Both the position numbers and the translations under genes were made by a program. From Aquatica leii (taxonomy: Eukaryota; Arthropoda; Insecta; Coleoptera; Lampyridae): 64,000 nt of DNA. Positions 1-12,828 of this stretch are shown piece after piece (within the stretch, counting starts at the first letter, position 1; every line of letters starts with the position of its first letter). The notes under the pieces are model-generated. The model ran no database searches and was not told the origin of the DNA. It saw only the letters and a list, made by a program, of their open reading frames with translations. The DNA lies in contig CM069433.1 in assembly GCA_035610365.1 (NCBI GenBank), positions 190,906,760 through 190,970,759 on the forward strand. The letters run 5' to 3'.

Positions 1-490
1 GATATATCGTGGTCACGTACAATTACTCACGAACTGTGGTATTACAATTTAACGTTAGTAAATAAGTATAACGCGTAGCTACCAATAGGGTATTTAAAAT
101 CAGTGAGATCACTGTCTCGCATATTGTATGTAGTTGAAGGACATGTACTTCGGTTCTTTATAATTGTGTGTGGTGGGTTGCCGATGTTGTAGGCATCGAG
201 ATCTTAACTTTTCTTGTTTCTATAATTCTCTAAATTGACTGTTCCGAACTCAAACGTTAATACCGTTGTAAATATTTAATGTAAACTTTTCTAGTCGTTA
301 GTAACTCCACATGTGAGGTGTAATGACTTTTGCTTAGTACAACTACAACTGTGATAAATGTTAATGATAGACTGAGGGCGATTAAAGTTGTTAATTCTCT
401 TTTTTTTTGTGTGCTTACTGTTCCCTACGAACCAGTTTGGGCTACTCGAACAGCTGAGTAGAGGGATTACGAATCTTCAAATTGTTTGTA
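1..490 (+). repeat. LTR-1 family, left-truncated diverged copy
   Basis: This stretch lines up, with many differences, with the second half of the solo LTRs at 4100-4660 and 13545-14140. Shared landmarks are the 'gttgccgat' block near 180, the 'ttaattctct' block near 390 and 'gattacgaa' near 470. The copy is older than those two. It enters from outside the window and is not followed by the usual LTR tail at the expected distance; that tail is seen only near 2360-2470. The 83-codon ORF at 388-639 has no homologous ORF in the other copies and is not taken as a gene. Confidence 0.6.
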
Positions 491-2031
491 ACCTGCGTTT
501 GATTTTCTTTGTAAAAGACACCGTAAGTTTTTTTTTTGTGTTTCGATTGATTAATCTAGTATTAGCATCAAGAACGTTTGCTCGTTGTTTGTGTGGTTTG
601 AGTTTAATGGTATTTCAAGTTGTTTTCAATCAGTATTGAAATTTTGTTTTAAATGCATACAGATCCGTAGTTTTGTTTTTGAATTAGGATTCTACTTAGT
701 TATCTTCGTAAAATAACAATTCTATATAATTTACGACTTCCTTTTTGAATGTAAGTTGATACATTTTTCTTGGTAATTACACTTTGATTAAGCTCTATCT
801 TGAACCACCTGCAAAAATGCAAGTCTCAGCGTTCTTGTGGGAAATATTGTCAAGGTCTACGCGCTAAAACGCACGGGACTAATTATAATTTTCATCTTCG
901 TTTTTCTCGTTTGTTCAATGTTCTTTCTTTTACCACAATTTTACTGCGCACATGCAATTAGTTAAGTAAGGGGATACGAAGTGTTTGAAAAGTTTGGTTT
1001 TGGGGATCATTCGATCGTGGGTCGCAATGAACAATACCGATTACCGTGAGATGTAGTAGAGTGCGTAGGGGACTTTACCCTTTGACGTTATGTAGAACCG
1101 CGGAAGTTAATCAGAAATCGTGAAAATTAAGTGTGGTGGAGAAAAATGTTAATTTTCTTCAAATTTCGTATAGTACGGCTTGTGTAAAATTCATGATTTC
1201 TAAAACATAAACTGTTACGTTTGTGGGGTTTAATGTTGTGGTGGTATATGATTAAATCCTAAATTTGCCTGTGGCGGTTATAAAATTAGATTGTGAGATA
1301 AATCTTCCGTCGTTGTTCTATTGTTTGGGGAGCAGCCGAATTCCATCCGAGGTGGTAGCTTTTAAAACCACTGGGTACCGAAGTTCAACTGGTGTCTCCA
1401 ATTAAGAAATAAGGTATTTATCGATTTTGTTGTTTTATCGTGTAGTGACCCGCGATTAAAAATGCAGTAAAAGCTTTCAATTTGAGCCAATTGAAATTAC
1501 GTCTAACGTTAAAATTTAATTATTTCAATGAACGCTTGAAGTGTTTGCGCGAAATTAAAATCAATTAACTTTGTTTTGGTGCGTTTGAGAAGTAATTCGT
1601 ATACCATATGAATGATAATGTAACGACTATGAACTATATTTTGTTTAGTTCGAATTAAAGTTCGGACATATATTTTATAACCTGTATTTTTTTGTTTTTG
1701 TGTTATTTAAATTGTTATAAATATGCGGTCAAGATCTTGAAATTCAGTTGCGAAGGAAAGTAGAATTAACGCTTTTATAGTGAGATTTTCTGTTTATATA
1801 TATATTTTAAAATTTCTGTGTTTAGATTGTGCATTTGTTTTACTTACTTATGGTTATTTCATTTATCCATTTCTTTTATTCAAATTTATTTGATATCAAT
1901 TAGTACTTGTTATTTTTTTTGTTTTTGTTTTAAATATTCAATCAATAAATGTTAAATTTGTTAAATGTAAAGAGCTTTTATTCATTTAGCCGCCGCATAC
2001 GTAAAATTTGTTTTTAAGTGTTTTTCAGAAT
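491..2031. other. AT-rich sequence, no gene
   Basis: I see no supported coding region here. The part around 1850-2000 has an AATAAA-type signal followed by 'gcttttatt', which resembles a block near 8940-8980. Both could be old LTR ends of one family, but the similarity is weak. Confidence 0.4.
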
Positions 2032-2472
2032 TGTTACAACCCAAGGTAAGTTCTGGGGTTGTAACCAACCAGAGGAGCTTTCGGATAATCAGGGGTTTGA
2101 AAGCTACCATTATAAATCCTTGATTGGCGCCCTTACCGATTTTTGACTATTTTATCGTTCTAGTTCAATTTTACGACGATCACGTTTCCAATTTTTCACG
2201 GAATTTTAAATAAAACCCACCCCTTCTCCATTGAGCTAGTGGCACAACCCCGTTTATGTTACTACATTTCAGGCAGTATCTTTGTATTAATTTCGGTATG
2301 TAACATGTTACAAGTTCTACACCATTCTGTTGTGAGCGGACAGAAGTATTACTTTGGGATAAGCTCTGGCGCCCTAAAACATCTTTTATATATTTCTTGT
2401 GAACCTACCCATCTCCGACTATTGCGAGTTTGGCCGTGCAAGGTTCGTAAAACCAAAAAAAGCTTGTAAAAA
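2032..2472 (+). repeat. short diverged LTR-1-like copy
   Basis: It opens with TGTTAC at 2032, as the LTR-1 solo LTRs do, and has a 'ggcgccctta ccgat' block near 2127 that matches the block near 3460 of the solo LTR. It ends with the conserved tail block (about 2361-2470) shared with 4683-4775, 14188-14280 and 35341-35438. The end has decayed to 'cttgtaaa' instead of CTTGTAACA. At about 440 bp it is far shorter than the ~1.4-kb solo LTRs, so it is an internally deleted or different subfamily copy. Confidence 0.5.
2033..2065. repeat. perfect 10-bp inverted repeat
   Basis: GTTACAACCC at 2033-2042 and GGGTTGTAAC at 2056-2065 are exact inverted copies around a 13-nt loop. The loop holds a splice-donor-like 'aaggtaagt'. 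It sits at the start of the short LTR-1-like copy. Its role is unknown. Confidence 0.6.
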
Positions 2473-3393
2473 GTTAGTGTCTAAAGTGTCTGTTGTTTTT
2501 CTCGTTGGTTTGTCGTTTACGGTCTTTTCTGTAAACGTGTCCGAGTGTCTCAGGATGATAAACGTTTGTAAACGTTGTTACTGCCGAACGATCAACGGAA
2601 GCCAATTATTCACGACCACCATGTACTTTCTATTTCTGGTCATCGTAGTGTGACTAAGAATGTGTTTTTTTGTACTTACTTTTACTCGCCTCATATGAGA
2701 TTGAAAGTGGCGGAATACATTCCTCATTGTCCCGTGTGTGTGTGTGTCGCAGAAATTGCATGTGTCGGGACAACGGCACATTGTTTTACCACGTCGCAAT
2801 ATTAAGTTAAATTAAACTCGAAGGACTTTGGTGAGTTTATCTAAACGTTCTATTTGTTCTACAGCTGTGGAAGTTACTTCTCTTCCCTCTATTGTCTAAT
2901 TGTGCTTTGTCTTGTGCGTTTAATCGTTCTCTTTTTTTTTCATTCAAGTTGTGGACGTGTGGCTATTTTTTTGATTTTTGTCTTTGGATTTTATGATTAG
3001 GTTCTATATATGTCGGCTGTAGCTTGGATGCTACCTAATTGTTTTTTTTCATATTGCTGTACTGAAACTCTTTTTGGTTAAGACTCGAGTAATTGTTTTT
3101 GGTTTTATTTCTTAACCATCTTACTTCGGAACAAACTATCTCTCTATTTGTGTACAGTTATATACGCTTAGTCGGCCATTTGGTAGATCATTAGTAGGAC
3201 TGCCACTTTGGTTTAATTTTTTATCTTTTTGTTTGGGTTTGCTTATTCTCTTTCTTTTCTTTTGCTTTTCTTTATGTTTTCCGCGGTTGGTTGGGTTGGT
3301 TACCCTTATCTACATCAGGTCTTATCTTTCTCTATCTTTTTATTTTTTTTTCTTTTCTTCTTGATTGATTAATCACTTGCATGCCACATCTCT
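2473..3393. repeat. T-rich leader-like repeat, left part
   Basis: This is pyrimidine-rich DNA with no supportable gene. Near 3280-3340 it contains the 'gcggttggttggg...cttatctttctctatc' module seen again at 5020-5130 and 62320-62430. The solo LTR at 3394 was inserted into this repeat, because the same kind of sequence resumes at 4776. Confidence 0.45.
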
Positions 3394-4775
3394 TGTTACG
3401 TACGAAATTTTCATTACGGAAGACCCTGTATATGAATTAAAATTAGATTCCGGTTTTGACGCCCTTTACCGATCTTTTCTCGTGACTGTCATTTTACGAC
3501 AAAATCGTGAAGCTGTCAACTACTGTAACGGGCCGGTGCCGAGGATTTCGAATTGATTCTTAAATTTTTAAGAACATCACGTGTGATGAACACAAATTTA
3601 TAAAGTGATTGCGATTTTATTACGATTCTTTCGGCACAGGGTAAGATATTTTTGTCTTCAATCTATTAAGAGTCCTTCGTAATTTTTATATTAATGTGAT
3701 AGCCGGTTTCCACCACGTTGCCAGCCCATTGTGTGTTTCAAGCAGTAATAAGGATGCATAAGTACCATTAATGATTATCGCTACCGAGCATATAAGCTGT
3801 TGTGAGGGCCTGCTACTTAAATAACCTCGAGGTCTCGTCGAACAATACGTCGGAGATGTTGACTTGGGAATAGAAGTCGATTGGGTTATCAGCCACCTGT
3901 TCTAAATTGCTACCTACAGTATCCGATACAACGGGTTTTTATATAATATTTCATGATTTATTAATACTAATTTTGTAGCTTCCTATTCTTCGTGAGTTAG
4001 TGTGTGACACGATTTGCTTTTAAAGATTTATTACAGGCCGCTGGCGGGGAAAACGTTTTCTTTGCGTAAGTGGACACTGGAATTTGGGTGAGTGTATTTG
4101 CTTAATTTTTATATCGTTGTCACGAAAGTTACTCACAGAATTTGTATTAATATTAATGACCGTAATTACGTTTATTGCTTATGTACCAATAAGGTAACTT
4201 TAATCATTCATTTAACTGTATCGCATGCTGTGTGTGAAAAACATATTTACTACGACATTTTCTGTGCTGTTCGTTTCGACCTAACTTAAATGTGTATTGT
4301 GTGTTGCCGATACTGCGGGCATTCATGCACTGAAACTTCGATATAATCTTGTAAACCTTATGTGTTGCGACATCAAAGTTTTCTACACTTGTTAACGATA
4401 ATTGTTAGTTCTTCTAGTGTTTATGGATTGAGAATTTAATGTATAGCTGTCAATTTGCTATGCTACTAAATTAAAGTTGTTATATTTGTTAATTATACTT
4501 AGAAATCATTCGAGCATGGATGAGTAAAGAAATTTTATATACTCTTGTTAATATTCGACGTTAACACATTAAAGTGGTTATATTTGTTAATTTCTCTTGT
4601 TATTTTTTCTTTCTCCTCAAATTTAGTTACAAGTTTAAACCGTCTGTCGTGATCGAGGCAGAAGTGTTATCTTGGATCAGATCTGGCGCCCTTAAGCATA
4701 TTTCCTGTAAACCTCCCCTATCTCCGACTGTGTGAGTTGGCCGTGCAAGGTTCGAAAGACATAAAGCTTGTAACA
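3394..4775 (+). mobile_element. solo LTR of family LTR-1, CTCT target duplication
   Basis: A 1382-bp unit starts TGTTACGTACG and ends CTTGTAACA, so the termini are short inverted repeats of the TG...CA type. It is flanked directly by CTCT at 3390-3393 and 4776-4779, a 4-bp target duplication as expected for LTR retrotransposon integration. It is closely similar over its length to 12829-14280, but lacks about 85 bp present there near 14050-14110. There is no coding capacity. No internal region is attached, so it is read as a solo LTR left by recombination. Strand is assigned from TG...CA order and homology only; no poly(A) signal decides it. Confidence 0.85.
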
Positions 4776-5800
4776 CTCTTTCTTTCTTTTTGTTCCTCCT
4801 GAAGGTTTACCTATTAGGCGGTTGGACAGACGTGGCGTGGTCTCTCTTTTTGTTATTTTACGGAGAGAAGAACGAAGCATGCATCAATATTAAGCTGTAT
4901 GTTTCTCCGCCTCTCTCTATATTTATCTTTCCTATTTTTATTTTTTTCTTCTTTTATGTAGGGTTTTCTATGTGCAAATTATTTTCCTTTCATTTTGATT
5001 CTCTTTATGATTTGCTGCTAGGGCGGTTGCTTGGACATTGAAGAATTGGTTACCCGTTTGTTTCTTTTACTAAGAGAAGAACAAACCAGACATCTGCATC
5101 TTGTCTTATTTTTCTCCGTCGGTATTTTTTCTTTCGTTCTTGTATTTCTTACTCTTTTTTTTAACTTATTTTGCTTTTTAAGATTTGCTTTTAATGCAAC
5201 TGTTAGTTTTCCTTTTTTTCTAAGTTTTGGTTAGTTGCTTAAACAGTTTCTTTCTTGTTCATTTTTGTTTAGTTGTGTTTGGTTTGAAACTTAGAATATA
5301 CTGCAACGTCGGTTCTTGTACTCTACGTACTTTCGCTTAGTAGGCATTTTTGATGTTGTCAGTCACGATTAGGATATTTCTATTTTCTTTGGGTTTCTTT
5401 TGCTTTTAAAATATCCTAACCAGTTTTCTGGCTTTTAGGTTCTATTGTGACTCTCTAACACGACGAGCAAAGATTATTGATCTTTAGTTGGTAAGTTATG
5501 TTTCTTATTCTTTTTTATTTACTCTTACTTTTTTTCTTTCTTTTGGTATTGTTTTGTGTTATGCAAATGGGATTTTGTTTTGATTGTTGCACTCATGTAA
5601 TGTTTGTAACTTTTAGATTGCTGATTTGTTTCTCTGCTTTACTAGTCCAACCTGTGCCGACTTTAATCAAAATCTTTTTGCTTGAGATGTTTTCGTTTAT
5701 TTTGCTATCTTGGATGTTTAAGATATTTTATGATGGAAAAATCTCATACCGTCTTTTTAGCACTATTGTCTTAGTTTTATTTTTGACTTTTATCATTCTA
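4776..5800. repeat. T-rich dispersed repeat, copy 1
   Basis: It is homologous to 62110-63190 in the same order. Shared blocks include 'agggcggttg' (5021/62327), 'actgcaac' (5300/62700), 'tgtgactctctaacac' (5446/62817), 'gtcgactttaa'-like (5655/63015) and a 'ctttttagcac' block (5752/63142). Within each copy the ggcggttgg...agaagaac module occurs twice about 205-215 bp apart. The 114-codon ORF at 5498-5842 is a run of F, L and I codons from T-rich DNA, and its homologue is not open, so it is not called a gene. Confidence 0.6.
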
Positions 5801-7300
5801 AATAAATCTTCTTCTGTTGGTGGAAGTCTCTCTGGTTCTTGAGAGTGTTATCCCGCTTCATGCGACTTTTGAACACATCCAATTAGTAATACTTAGTGAA
5901 TAGGAAAATCATGTTTTGTGTAAGTTTCTTCTTGGGTTGGGTGTTATTGCGGTTGAGTTGAGTTCAGATTTTAGAGTTCTGTCCTTGGCGTATGCCTAAA
6001 TTTATGTTTCTCTTTAGCTAGTGTCTACTTCCCAGATTTTTATGTTGCTGGGTGGAATTTGTTATGTTAAAAACATTTTGTTATAGTTTTCGTGCTGTAT
6101 GAATTTTGTCCCAGGGCGTAAATGTCATTTTTACAAACAGAAAGGTACTGATTTTTGCTTCCGTTTCTAAAGTTGAGGAAGACAGCACGTGAACTAACGT
6201 TATGCCTACTGAGATCTACATTTTAAGTACCTTAGACCATTCTCGTTGTTAATGGGTAAATCAACTTCAATGTATATGTGTTACCTGGGAAAGTTTTGCG
6301 TAAGAATTTAGTTGTATTTTACGACACGATTCAATTTCTTCGTATTATCACAGCAAGTTGGGTTACCTTTACGTGTTTGCTCCTTGCAATTGGCTAAATG
6401 GCTGCCAAGGATTTCCTTTTCGAGTCAATAAATTATAAATTGAAACTTGTACGGGTGCAAGCATTAAACACAAACATAAGTTTTAAATGCTAATTTGGGG
6501 TCAAATTAATGATATATTTGTGAGATGGACTATTAATGTTGAAGGCACCTGCGATGTTATCAGGAAAAGTTATTATGAAGCTTGACGCATTCTGTTTATA
6601 ATATCATTAAATAATGTATCAGCAATTTACTTGTGATACCATTATATATCTATTTTTATTACATTTTTAGCTAATCGCATATCTAGAAAAAACAGTAAGC
6701 AAGTTCTGTTTATTATCTGTTAATTTGTGTTTGTGTCGAACGTAAATTACAGTGACGTAGATATATATGTTACCTGTTAAAATTATCACCGGTGAGCTTT
6801 GCTTCTGATTGCGTAATCACTAGGTTTGCATTGATTAAATTATTTTTCATCGGTGTTTTACCAAAGTATATTCTCATATTTTAGTACTAATTACTCCTAT
6901 ACTTACACGTATAAGGGGTTGCCTAAATTAAGGATATTTTAATACTACATTATTTGCCTTTTTCCTACAAACAATTTGTTATCATATACTTCGTAATACT
7001 GATTGTTGTTATTCTGTTTTATATTGCCATTGCAATAAATATATTTGTTGTTAGATTTGTTTACGTACAGTGTTTGTCAGATGTAAACGAGCATCTGTAA
7101 TGTATGTTTTTTCCATTTCGGCGCTTTTTTAATTACATTATAATCAGCACATTGAAGATCAAGCTAAATCTACCTACCGCTTGCTGTAGGTTACGGTTGT
7201 TTTTACCGTAACAATTATCAACAATGCTGCTTAACCATAATTCAATAGAGCCAAAAACAAGTGCGCTGAGAGCATCAGTTCCGGTTTATTTAATAACAAA
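5801..7300. other. AT-rich sequence, no gene seen
   Basis: No ORF, RNA gene or recognised element is supportable. A short block 'agctaatcgcata' at about 6670 recurs at about 63560, hinting that the dispersed repeat may extend into this region in decayed form. Confidence 0.4.
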
Positions 7301-7317
7301 AAAAAGAAACTATCGCA

Positions 7318-8260
7318 CAGTATGCCGTAAAATTAAAACAAGCTGCAACATATTGTGAATATAGTAATCTTGCAAACCGAATGCTAGTTGAGTAACTGCT
7401 GTATGGGTTGGGAAAAAAATTTGATGATGAAATAGCACATAGTTTAGAAGCCACCCGCAATACATGTGAACTAAAAGTCCCAAATTATACTGATAGCATA
7501 AGCAACTTCGAAAACAAGTCGGTCACAAATTAGTATCACAAAAACGGGACAGAGGACAAAGTGGCACACCACATGACCAACATATGAACCATCATGGCTG
7601 CAATGGTTGTGGAGAATAACATGCTCAAATGTAGATTCTACAATGCCAGATGTCATAATTGTGGTAAAAGAAACCACATTACCAAAGTAGGTCCTCACAA
7701 ACCAGGTACCTTCAATTCCTTGTCACAGTACATCAAATGCATATGTCAAAGAGATATAAAATTGTACATTCAGATTGGATATTAACTACTCGTGTAGTAT
7801 CTAAGAAAAATGAACTACTTATTAGTGGCAATTATATACACTAACTTTAAGTCCCAGAATAATAATGAATGGACATCGCATTTCTACAGCAGAACACATA
7901 TTCAATCGCATGAAAAAAACAGTTTTACAAGACCTACCAAATGTTATAAATTTTTATGAACACATTTTGGTTATTGCTGATAACTTTGAAAACTTGATTA
8001 TATCTTTGTATGCAACAATAGAAAGAATGCAAGCACAAAAACTTAAATTTGATAAGAAAAAATGTATCTTTGCTACACAAATCGGAGAAACCTTTTAGTA
8101 CCAATTCGTGATGCACCGAAACCATCAACACCAGAAGAAGTTAAGCCACACAGCCTATGGTGTTCCTATCACAGTACAGATTTTTGCAAATGAGTGGAGT
8201 GAAGTACCGCAAGAAAGCAGTTCCTTACTACCCTGCCAAAAATAGGCAAGTTTAGAGAGA
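7318..8260 (+). pseudogene. Ty3/gypsy gag-pol relic (zinc knuckle and RT fragment)
   Basis: Translated pieces at about 7318-7720 resemble the Gag tail of gypsy elements of the K02A2.6-like type. They end in a CCHC-like knuckle (CHNCGKRNHITKV) in which the last Cys is replaced by Val. At 7865-8098 a second ORF matches the RT palm: 'LPNVINFYEHILVI' stands where the catalytic Y-x-DD-I-L should be, so both Asp are lost. 'KLKFDKKKCIF' follows as in the family. Protease and most of RT are missing, and stops and frameshifts interrupt the rest. It is a dead remnant. It differs from gypsy families G and H elsewhere in the window. Confidence 0.7.
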
Positions 8261-10194
8261 GTTTAGAGAAAGCTCCTTTTTTAAAGTTTAAAATCAAGCA
8301 CTTCGTGGTATTACGGTTAAGTATTTCTGTTCTTAATTATGTTGGTCGGACATTTTTAAGAAATGTTTAGTTTTTTTTTGTAGATGTTACCACAATTGTG
8401 GAAAAATTATGTCATACTTTCTAGTGCATCTTTGTTTGGTTTAATATATTTCTGTTTCGTTCTTTTAAAATTTATACGTCTTGATTTTGTTTTCGGTATA
8501 GCTAACAAAATTTAATAAGTACTGGAGAAAAATGAATCTGCGAACAGAGTGATAGAGAGTTTGAGTTGCGGCAGCAATTTTTATCGTCTTCACCACTATG
8601 AGGTATTAATGAAGTTAATGCATTCCATTTCGTAATTTACGGTTATGTGAAGTTTGTGATTTAAGCAATCTCATATCGTTGCATAACACTAATTTCGCAA
8701 CTTTTTAATTTCGCTTTTCGATAACCGTTTGAAAGTTTCTTCTCCTGCAACTGTTTGGCCTGTTACCTCTACTGCCCGGTAAATCGACGATAATATTGTT
8801 TAAATTTGCAATTTAACCTATGAGCACTTATTGTATCTTAAGATTCAATCTGATGTCAGTTTGTTAACTAGATTTATTCATTTTTTTTAATTATTATTTT
8901 TTGTTATAAATTTATTTTATTGCGTCAGATTTTGTTTTATAATAAATGTTTGTAATGTAATTCGTAACTGAAGCTTTTATTTTACAGGTTTTTGCGTTAT
9001 ATTTTTTTAATTTAAGTATAATTTTGAAAAAAGGACCTAGAGGCTATTAAACGTCGTGTTCTTATTTAGCGCCCTACCGATGGCTTTATTTGATTTTTTT
9101 TATGTTCAAAAGTTTACAAATTTCAATTATCGTAGCACCGGTAGCATCGTCACAAAATTAAAGACAAAATAATTTACGTAGAAATATTCACCTAAAGACA
9201 ATTACATTTATTACAGCACAATCTAAAACTTTAGATGTAGCGGCGGCGACTTTATGATTGCTTAGCGACTGGGGCATCTCACGAACGATTTCCCCCACTA
9301 AATTATCGCTTATCTTATAAATGTGTATATACTTATTTCGTTAAACAATAAAATTTAGATATTAATTGTTTCTTAAGAATACAGCACACCTCAAAGTTTT
9401 TATAAGTTACCACCGCTGACTTGTATGATATAATTGCCCCTTCCCGTAATTTTGAATGCTATGAACTACTTGAGAACCTTGATATATTAATTTATTTCTT
9501 GTAGTAATTGACTTTTTCTTGGTGTATTACCAACCTGTACAAAATCCAAGACGTTTATCGTATATTTAATATAACAAAACAAGTTTGGAATAAACTCAAT
9601 ACGGCCCTGTTTAGTTCTACGCCTCGCACGTCCCTAAGCAATTTACTGCTCATTGATTGTTTTTGAAATGTCACAATCAGAACTTATTTGGGTTGAGTAA
9701 CAGAAAATTTAATAATTTTGGAAGGAAAACATGATTATATTATCTCTGACAAGAGAACTAAACATTTATTTTCTTGTTTATGTTCATTGTTATCTTTGAC
9801 TTTTGCATTTCTATGTAGGTGTTCAAACATATATTATAAAGATGTTTCTCTGTTAGTGGTTATTTAATTAAACTTTAAGCTTGTTAGGATACCTAATTTA
9901 ATTACTTCATGTGGAAAATTATTTTTATTTTTAAGTTTTATATGAATAAAACTAAAGAAACGACTATCAAAATTAAACTTAGGAAACACGTTAAATTCGA
10001 GTAAAAAAGTAAAGTAGATAAGTATTATGTATATAAAGAAAACTAATGAAAGCAAAACTTTAGACTTAAAATGTAATGTACATAACTTTATTAATATTAA
10101 AAGTTCTGTTCAAAGGAATAACTTGCTGTAACTTTTGATATTAATTCAAATTAAATGTTTTTAATTATACGTTTCAAAAGGTTTAAATGACAGT
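8261..10194. other. AT-rich sequence, no gene seen
   Basis: No coding region is supported. A poly(A)-signal-like 'aataaatgtttgtaatg' with 'gcttttatt' near 8940-8975 could be an old LTR end. The 63-codon reverse ORF near 9864-10055 is AT-driven and unrecognised. Confidence 0.35.
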
Positions 10195-10203
10195 ATAGTC
10201 ATT

Positions 10204-12308
10204 AGGGAGAGCCCAGATGGTAGATTACGAAATGAGATCGATTATATAGACAAACGGTCAATTGTTGAAGACGTGATGATAGTAAATAAATGCAGGACAG
10301 GGAGCGACCACAGGATGGTACGATGCAAAATTCAAATAGAACTCGATAGGGAGAGATACAAACTAATAAAGAAAACGTTACAACGAATACGGGCAGCACC
10401 GACAGATAGCCAAGGATTTCAGGCTAAAGTTACTGCCATACTACAAAGCAGATACCGACATCAACAGCCTGAATGGCGCAATAACGGAAGCCTTGAAAGA
10501 AAGCCAAGATTTTGGCATTTTGCCCTAAAGGAAAGAAGGAGAAAATTAGTCAAATAACAAAAGAGCTGATACTCGAGCGAGACCAAATGAGGAAAGGCAG
10601 TACCATCACTAGCTTAGAACTGAGAGCAAAAAACAAGCAAGTCTTCAAGGCAATTAGACAAGACATTAGACACTATCGCAGTATGAAAATTCAAGAAACC
10701 ATAGAGAAAAATGGTTGTATAAAAATGTTGCGAAACAGTCTCACCGAACGTAAGTTGTAGATAAACAAACTGAAAAATAAAGAATGCAATATATATAAAA
10801 ATAGTAGAAGAATATTACCACGAACTGTACAGAAGCCGTTATAAAAAGGATGTAAACGCGAATATACAAGAGCAAAGAGTTATAAACCAAGGATCGGAAG
10901 AACTGCCAAATATCACCATTGGAAAAATCAGAAGGTTCTTAGCCAATATGAAAAGCAATAAAATACCGGGAGAGAACGAGGTGATATCGGAATTCATAAA
11001 ATCCAGGGCCCTTTATTGATGGAGAAGATGCGAACTCTCTTCAACCTATCCTTGGGAAAAAGCTCCATCCCCGACAAATGGCACAGCGCAACCACCATAC
11101 TATTTTACAAGAAAGGAGACAAAATCTAGAAAACTATCGCCCCACAACTCTTCTCAGCCACTTGTACAAGTTGTTTACCAGGGTTATAACATCGAGACTG
11201 GAAAACAAACTGGACTTCTACCAACTAAGAGAACCGGCGGGATTTCAATCAGGCTTCGGAACAAATGACCACCTGCAGAGTGCTAAAACCCTCATAGAAA
11301 AAACCATAGAATACAACAGGCCACTATTACTACTGTTCATAGACTTCCATAAAGCGTTTGACACGATCGAACTGAAAGCCGTATTAGATACCCTACGAGA
11401 ATGCCGTGTGGACCATAGATATTCTGAGCTGATTCGTAATATATACAAAAACACCCATATGCTAGTCAAAATGCACGAAGCTAGCAGCAGTATCAGCATT
11501 GGAAGAGGGGTGAGACAGGGATACACGATGTCTCAAAAATTTTTCATAACCGTCCTAGAATACGCGTTCAAGAGACTGAACTGGGATGCAAGATGAATAA
11601 CCATAGATAGTCAAAAACTCAACCATCTTCGCTTTGCGGACGACATCGTCCTAATAACCGATGACCTGGGTGAGGCGAAGCAAATGCTCTACGAACTTAG
11701 AGACGTGTCCTCCGACGTTGGTCTGAAAATGAACTAAGTACATCCATCTGGGACATGAAATCAATATTTCCAGAGATAATAAGACGTGCAAATTGCAGAG
11801 AAGAATCAGCCTCGGGTGGGCGGCCTACGATAAGCTTAAAGATATTTTTAAGAACAATCTTCCCATCTGTCAAAAACGGAAAGTATTTAATCAGTGCGTC
11901 TTGCCGGTGCTTCCATACGAAGTAGAGACTTTAACACTAACGCTAACATCGGCGGAGAAACTTAAGATCACACAACGCAAAATATAGAGGGAAATGCTTG
12001 GAATAAGGCTGAAAGACAACGTAACCAACGAAGATCTTTGACGGCGAACCGAGGGCTGGCAGACGTCATCCAGCGAGTAACTAGATTGAAGTGGAATTGG
12101 GCCGGACAAATGTACGAGAAAGCTACTGGAGTGGAGACTATGCATTGATAAGCGCAGCAAAGGACGACCACCTACACACTGAACTGACGATATAAAGCGA
12201 GTCACAAACAATTGGATTCAGGCAGGGCAGGAACGACAGAAATAGCGAGCCATGAGAAGAAGCCTATGTCCAGCAGTAGACAACTAGGGCTGGTTGATTA
12301 TGATGACG
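10204..12308 (+). mobile_element. 5'-truncated RTE-type LINE with 9-bp target duplication
   Basis: The insert lies between ATAGTCATT at 10195-10203 and ATAGTCATT at 12309-12317. It begins inside the apurinic-endonuclease domain ('ESPDGRLRNEIDYI', then 'GSDHRMVR', the S-D-H catalytic motif, near 10308-10322). It continues into reverse transcriptase (11078-11740) with 'LLFIDFHKAFDTIE', 'RGVRQG' and 'RFADDIVLI', and closes with the family-typical C-terminus near 12240-12290. The 3' end is a short gatgat-like run with no poly(A), as known for RTE elements. Several stops and frameshifts show it is dead. It belongs to the RTE group of insect endonuclease-RT LINEs by motif recognition. Confidence 0.85.
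11078..11740 (+). pseudogene. RTE LINE reverse transcriptase domain (broken)
   Basis: The 172-codon open part (11078-11596) carries RT motifs 0-4: 'NYRPTTLLSHLYKLFT', 'GFQSGFGTNDHLQ', 'IDFHKAFDTIE' with the first catalytic Asp, and 'SIGRGVRQGYTMS', where the usual D of QGD is Y. After a stop at 11594, the second catalytic box 'LRFADDIVLI' follows in frame near 11630-11655 and is intact. A further stop follows 'GLKMN'. The stops rule out activity. Sequence beyond 11780 encodes the C-terminal domain in pieces. Confidence 0.8.
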
Positions 12309-12317
12309 ATAGTCATT

Positions 12318-12500
12318 GATTAAAACAACGTTGTAGTATTGCGATACATAATATTCAAGCGAACTTATAGTATAGTGCTTTCAAGCTTGAGTTTCGAAAA
12401 AAGATGTTCTTACAGACCAACATCGACAAACGACAAAACGAAAATGTTCATCATCAACTTAATTTTTTTATATCACCACAAAAAAGAAACACCCTGTATA
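12318..12500. other. flank of the RTE insert, with a Tc1/mariner-like terminus
   Basis: Apart from the LINE target duplication, the only structure is 'acaccctgtata' at about 12489-12500, the same outer-end motif that closes the element at 25218-26748. It points left, so the element it belonged to would lie under or beyond the LINE. No partner end was found. Confidence 0.3.
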
Positions 12501-12599
12501 CAATAGAAGTTTTGATTAGAAATTCAATGATGTATCACACGTTATGATTCTAAAGCCAAAAATGGAGAAAAAAAAGTGTTTACTTTTTAATCTAGTAGG

Positions 12600-12824
12600 C
12601 GTTGAAACAAAATGTCAGTGCTCAAATAGGTTGGCATTATTTTCTAAACACAAGTATACTCTCTTTACGGGAGAGTTTAAAACATGGTCTAACATATCTG
12701 ATGAAACTGCTACATAACCGAGCCAATAACTGTTTTTTATTTTCCAAAATTGGGTCATACATTTGCATAACTGTAGAGGAAAAAATCCAACGGAATCAAA
12801 TCCGGTGATCGGGCTGACCAAGCT
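12600..12824 (-). pseudogene. Tc1/mariner-type transposase relic, C-terminal part
   Basis: Read on the minus strand, it begins 'VAWSARSPDLIPLDFFLY', the conserved box with the third catalytic Asp. After a frameshift it ends 'SSDMLDHVL...YLCLENNANLFEHL', the usual C-terminus of insect Tc1/mariner-type transposases. The N-terminal part is found at 14285-14650. The gene is split by the solo LTR at 12829-14280, with ACTT on both sides. It also has stops and frameshifts, so it was probably dead before or soon after the split. Confidence 0.75.
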
Positions 12825-12828
12825 ACTT

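Noticed and set aside
4740..4775. GGTTCG in the LTR tail as a tRNA T-arm
   Set aside because: There is no A box, no acceptor pairing and no anticodon arm.
5498..5842. 114-codon hydrophobic ORF as a membrane protein
   Set aside because: It is a translation of T-rich DNA, and the homologous segment at 62.9-63.2 kb is not open in the same way.
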